From CTSOIL-112 sp049291875 (GTDB taxonomy: Bacteria > Pseudomonadota > Gammaproteobacteria > Burkholderiales > Burkholderiaceae): DNA of 18,337 bases. A program made the position numbers and the translations under genes. The DNA is taken from NCBI GenBank assembly GCA_049291875.1, contig JBATQE010000014.1, positions 1 to 18,337 of the forward strand, in the 5' to 3' direction. Shown one piece after another: positions 14,870 to 18,337 of the stretch (its first letter is position 1; every line of letters starts with the position of its first letter). Below the pieces are notes generated by a model. That model was not told the DNA's origin. It saw nothing but the letters and a program-made list of their open reading frames with translations, and did no database searches.

Positions 14870-16879
14870 ATGAGCACACAAACCCCAGAGATGTCCCGCC
14901 AAATGGCCAACGCAATTCGCGTCCTATCCATTGATGCCGTAGAAAAGGCCAAATCCGGCCATCCGGGCGCACCGATGGGCATGGCGGAAATCGCCCAAGT
15001 ATTGTGGGGTAGCCACCTGAGCCACAACCCAAAAAATCCGAACTGGTTCAATCGTGACCGCTTTATTCTGTCCAACGGCCACGGCTCCATGTTGATCTAC
15101 TCATTGTTGCATCTGACCTGCTACGATTTGCCGATGGAAGAGATCAAAAACTTCCGTCAATTGCACAGCAAAACCGCCGGCCATCCCGAATACGGTATCA
15201 CTCCGGGCGTTGAAACCACCACCGGCCCGCTCGGTCAAGGCATTGCCAACGCGGTCGGCATGGCGTTGAGCGAAAAACTGCTCGGCCAAGAGTTCAACAA
15301 ACCCGAACACACCATCGTCGATCATTTCACCTACGCCTTTTTGGGTGACGGCTGCATGATGGAAGGCATCAGCCACGAAGCCTGCGCTTTGGCGGGTACG
15401 CTCAAATTATCTAAATTGATCGCGTTCTGGGATGACAACGGCATTTCGATTGACGGCCACGTTGAAGACTGGTTCTCTGACGACACACCGGCGCGCTTTG
15501 CCGCCTACGGCTGGAACGTGATTGCCAACGTCGATGGTCACGATACCGCCGCCATTGAAGCAGCCCTGCTCGCCGCCCAAGCGCAAGCCAAAACCGCCGA
15601 CGGCAAACCGACGCTGATCTGCTGTAAAACCGTGATTGGCAAAGGCGCACCGAATAAACAAGGCACGCACGACGTACACGGTGCGGCACTGGGTCCGGAT
15701 GAAATCGCCGCCACCCGCGCACAACTGGGCTGGACAGCAGAACCATTCGTGATTCCGGCGGATATCAAAGCCGCATGGGACGCCACCGCCAAAGGTGCAG
15801 CACTTGAAGCTGCGTGGGACGCACAATTCGCCGCCTATCGCACCGCCTATCCAGCAGAAGCTGCCGAGTTTGAACGCCGTATGAACAAACAACTGCCTGC
15901 CGATTTTGCGGATAAATTGCATGGCGTATACGCACAAATTGCCGAAAAAACCGATGCAGTGGCCACGCGCAAAGCCAGCCAAAACGCATTGGATGCACTC
16001 GCGCCGCTGTTGCCAGAATTTTTCGGCGGCTCAGCCGACCTGACCGGTTCAAATTTAACCAATTTCAAAGGCTGCGTGCGCGTCAAACCCGGCGTTTGGG
16101 GCAACCATCTGTCCTACGGCGTACGCGAATTCGGCATGGCCGCGATGATGAACGGCATGGCGCTGTACGGTGGCTACATCCCCTACGGCGGCACCTTCCT
16201 CACCTTCTGCGACTACTCGCGCAACGCGATTCGCATGGCCGCATTGATGAAACTACGCGTGATTCACGTATTCACCCATGACTCGATCGGCTTGGGCGAA
16301 GACGGTCCGACGCACCAAAGCGTTGAACACGTTCCCAGCCTGCGCATCATCCCGAATCTGGACGTTTGGCGTCCGGCGGATGGCTTGGAAACCGCCGTGG
16401 CGTGGGGCGAATCCATTCTGCGCGCCGACGGCCCAAGCGCATTGATCCTGTCGCGTCAAAACCTGCCAAACGTTACCCAGCTCAATCAAGCCGAATTGAT
16501 CGCCAAAGGCGGCTATATCCTGAAAGATGCCGACAACGCTCAAGCCATCATCATCGCTACCGGTTCGGAAATCGAAATCGCCCTCAAGGCGCAACAACAA
16601 TTGGCAGAACAAGGCATCGCCGTTCGGGTCGTCTCTATGCCTTGTACTTCCGCATTTGACCGTCAAACCGCTGAGTATCAAAACAGCGTATTGCCGCGCA
16701 ATCTGCCTGCCGTTGCGATTGAAGCGGCGCAGCCGGACTTCTGGCACAAATACGTCGGACGCGGTGCTGTGATTGGCATGACCACCTTTGGCGAATCCGC
16801 CCCTGCCAAAGATTTGTACCCATATTTTGGCATTACCGCAGAAAAAACGGTTGAAGCAGTTAAGCAACAATTGGCATAA
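14870..16879 (+). CDS. tkt: Transketolase
   Basis: Transketolase moves two-carbon units between sugar phosphates, using thiamine diphosphate and a divalent metal, in the pentose phosphate pathway and Calvin cycle. The 669 residues match the family length. The thiamine-binding motif runs from GDG (159-161) to DDNGISIDG (188-196). H31 in KSGHPGAPMG binds substrate. The catalytic glutamate is E420 in YGVREFGM, and the transketolase signature THDSIGLGEDGPTHQ spans 469-483. The ATG at 14870 begins MSTQTPEMSRQMANAIR as expected; the frame extends to 14777, but that would start inside the rpe terminator. The ribosome binding site is weak (AGAAAG). gap follows 138 bases later in the same direction. 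Confidence 0.97.
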   Translation: MSTQTPEMSRQMANAIRVLSIDAVEKAKSGHPGAPMGMAEIAQVLWGSHLSHNPKNPNWFNRDRFILSNGHGSMLIYSLLHLTCYDLPMEEIKNFRQLHSKTAGHPEYGITPGVETTTGPLGQGIANAVGMALSEKLLGQEFNKPEHTIVDHFTYAFLGDGCMMEGISHEACALAGTLKLSKLIAFWDDNGISIDGHVEDWFSDDTPARFAAYGWNVIANVDGHDTAAIEAALLAAQAQAKTADGKPTLICCKTVIGKGAPNKQGTHDVHGAALGPDEIAATRAQLGWTAEPFVIPADIKAAWDATAKGAALEAAWDAQFAAYRTAYPAEAAEFERRMNKQLPADFADKLHGVYAQIAEKTDAVATRKASQNALDALAPLLPEFFGGSADLTGSNLTNFKGCVRVKPGVWGNHLSYGVREFGMAAMMNGMALYGGYIPYGGTFLTFCDYSRNAIRMAALMKLRVIHVFTHDSIGLGEDGPTHQSVEHVPSLRIIPNLDVWRPADGLETAVAWGESILRADGPSALILSRQNLPNVTQLNQAELIAKGGYILKDADNAQAIIIATGSEIEIALKAQQQLAEQGIAVRVVSMPCTSAFDRQTAEYQNSVLPRNLPAVAIEAAQPDFWHKYVGRGAVIGMTTFGESAPAKDLYPYFGITAEKTVEAVKQQLA

Positions 16880-17017
16880 AAGATATCTTAGGTAATCGTT
16901 TAAATAGCATAAAGTTATACCGATAAGCGCATCAAATACCGTAAAAAATGATAACGGTTTGGAGTACAATAAGCGCTGTGACTTTCATCGGTTGTAACCA
17001 CTAACAAGGAGTGAACA

Positions 17018-18019
17018 ATGACTATCAAAGTAGGGATTAACGGTTTTGGTCGTATCGGTCGCATGGTATTTCGTGCGGCAGTTGCGGATTTCAAAGACGA
17101 TATCGAAATCGTCGGTATCAACGACTTGCTCGAGCCAGACTATTTGGCATACATGCTCAAATTCGACTCAGTACATGGTCGCTTCAAAGGCGACGTCAAA
17201 GTTGAAGGTTCTAACCTCATCATCAATGGCAAAACCATTCGCCTGACCGCGATCAAAGACCCTGCTGAATTGAAATGGGACGAAGTGGGCGCGGACGTTG
17301 TGGTTGAATCAACCGGTCTGTTCCTGACCAAAGAAACCGCACAAAAACACATCGATGCCGGCGCGAAAAAAGTCATCATGTCCGCACCATCCAAAGACGA
17401 CACCCCAATGTTCGTTTATGGCGTGAACTGCGGTACCTACGCAGGTCAAACCATCATCTCTAATGCATCATGCACCACCAACTGCTTGGCACCGGTAGCC
17501 AAAGTACTGAACGACAACTTCGGTATCAAACGCGGCCTGATGACCACCGTTCACGCAGCAACAGCAACTCAAAAAACCGTTGACGGCCCGTCAAACAAAG
17601 ACTGGCGCGGTGGCCGTGGTATTTTGGAAAACATCATTCCATCATCCACTGGCGCAGCCAAAGCCGTTGGCGTCGTGATTCCAGAACTTAACAAAAAACT
17701 CACCGGTATGGCATTCCGCGTACCGACTTCAGACGTGTCTGTGGTCGACTTGACCGTTGAGTTGGAGAAACCAGCTAAATACGAAGACATCTGCAAAGCC
17801 ATGAAAGCAGCATCCGAAGGCGCGATGAAAGGCGTACTCGGCTACACCGAAGAAAAAGTCGTGGCCACTGACTTCCGTGGCGAAGCATGCACTTCTACAT
17901 TCGATGCCGAAGCCGGTATCGCTCTGGACGACACCTTTGTTAAAGTCGTAGCTTGGTACGACAACGAATGGGGCTACTCTTGCAAAGTACTCGAAATGAT
18001 TCGAGTCATGAGTAAATAA
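17018..18019 (+). CDS. gapA: Glyceraldehyde-3-phosphate dehydrogenase, type I
   Basis: This enzyme oxidises glyceraldehyde 3-phosphate to 1,3-bisphosphoglycerate with NAD in glycolysis, or runs in reverse in gluconeogenesis and the Calvin cycle. The 333 residues match E. coli-type GapA. The dinucleotide-binding NGFGRIGR is at 8-15, the catalytic SNASCTTNCLAP at 148-159 with C152, H179 follows, and WYDNEWGYS is at 313-321. D36 in GINDL suggests NAD preference over NADP. AAGGAG lies 7 bases upstream of the ATG at 17018. Codons are even and the gene looks highly expressed. A TACAAT (16965-16970) could be its -10 box, but no good -35 was found. A terminator follows. Confidence 0.98.
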   Translation: MTIKVGINGFGRIGRMVFRAAVADFKDDIEIVGINDLLEPDYLAYMLKFDSVHGRFKGDVKVEGSNLIINGKTIRLTAIKDPAELKWDEVGADVVVESTGLFLTKETAQKHIDAGAKKVIMSAPSKDDTPMFVYGVNCGTYAGQTIISNASCTTNCLAPVAKVLNDNFGIKRGLMTTVHAATATQKTVDGPSNKDWRGGRGILENIIPSSTGAAKAVGVVIPELNKKLTGMAFRVPTSDVSVVDLTVELEKPAKYEDICKAMKAASEGAMKGVLGYTEEKVVATDFRGEACTSTFDAEAGIALDDTFVKVVAWYDNEWGYSCKVLEMIRVMSK

Positions 18020-18042
18020 CTCATTCGGTAAACGGTAAGAAT

Positions 18043-18071
18043 AAAAAACGCATCCATCGGATGCGTTTTTT
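18043..18071. terminator. Intrinsic terminator after gap
   Basis: AAAAAACGCATCC (18043-18055) and GGATGCGTTTTTT (18059-18071) pair perfectly. The six T at the 3' side end the gap transcript 24 bases or more after its stop. The A-run on the other side could let it act on the minus strand too. Confidence 0.9.
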
Positions 18072-18337
18072 ATTTCAAAGCACAAGTGGTGCAATATTAG
18101 CTTTAAGTCCTTCTAACCAATCTAAGCGCACGCATCATCAATTAATCTGCAACATGCCAGAGTTTCTCTAGCTAACGAACTTAATCATTCCACTTCATCC
18201 ACAGCTCACTAAAAACCACGCATTTAAGTGCGTGGTTTAAGATAAAAGGGCGTTATTGACTGTTAATGGTATTCAATTGGAATTATCGCTATTGATTTTC
18301 TTTTGAGATTTACTGTTTGATTGAGTTGCGGATTTTG
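18072..18337. other. Window end without a definite gene
   Basis: These 266 bases hold no complete gene. Two minus-strand frames are open from the window edge and stop at 18263 and 18273; either could be the tail of a gene lying to the right. The hairpin at 18213-18238 supports a minus-strand transcript ending here. Confidence 0.4.
18213..18238 (-). terminator. Probable terminator of a minus-strand gene to the right
   Basis: AAACCACGCA (18213-18222) and TGCGTGGTTT (18229-18238) form a perfect 10-bp stem with a 6-base loop. On the minus strand the stem ends in a run of five T (complement of 18211-18215). On the plus strand only three T follow, so the minus direction is favoured. Confidence 0.6.

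Noticed and set aside
16916..16970. Promoter for gap
   Set aside because: TATACC and TACAAT look like -10 boxes, but no acceptable -35 at 16-18 bases was found, so no promoter is claimed.

Overview
This window looks like a bacterial chromosome segment, most likely from a betaproteobacterium. The order alkA-type glycosylase, accA, tilS and the wording of AccA (for example VDISEEI and FTDFHELHGDRAFADD) resemble Betaproteobacteria/Neisseria more than E. coli. This placement is inference from remembered family features; no search was run. There is no rRNA gene, intact tRNA gene or CRISPR array.

Region 1 (1-2995) is the right end of an integrated element. It holds the first codons of an IS3-family transposase at the window edge, a Fic-domain protein, and a P4-type tyrosine integrase. 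The element ends in a 45-bp fragment that is the 3' part of a tRNA-Pro(GGG), from the anticodon loop to CCA. This is the expected attachment-site remnant. The tRNA's own bidirectional terminator follows it. The intact tRNA should lie at the other end of the element, left of this window.

Region 2 (3065-7797) is a complete type III restriction-modification operon on the minus strand. mod encodes the beta-class methyltransferase and is followed by res, the helicase-endonuclease. The central specificity part of mod is clearly AT-richer than its ends, which suggests exchange of the target recognition domain.

Region 3 (8142-12714) is housekeeping. A cardiolipin synthase on the plus strand converges on tilS, and the two stop codons share one TTAA. 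On the minus strand come accA, a terminator, then tilS. An AlkA-like 3-methyladenine glycosylase lies upstream of accA on the same strand.

Region 4 (12779-18019) is a carbon-metabolism block. A CbbR-like LysR regulator is divergent from rpe, and rpe is followed by tkt and gap on the plus strand. Rpe, Tkt and Gap serve the pentose phosphate pathway, glycolysis and, in autotrophs, the Calvin cycle. RuBisCO and phosphoribulokinase are not in the window, so carbon fixation cannot be claimed. The 328-bp divergent spacer carries several dyads, including a T-N11-A LysR-type box, and a good sigma70-like promoter for rpe. Terminators follow rpe and gap.

I saw no clearly undescribed system. The best leads are the integrase-Fic island end with its tRNA-Pro attachment site and repeats, the mosaic mod gene, and the regulatory spacer between cbbR and rpe.
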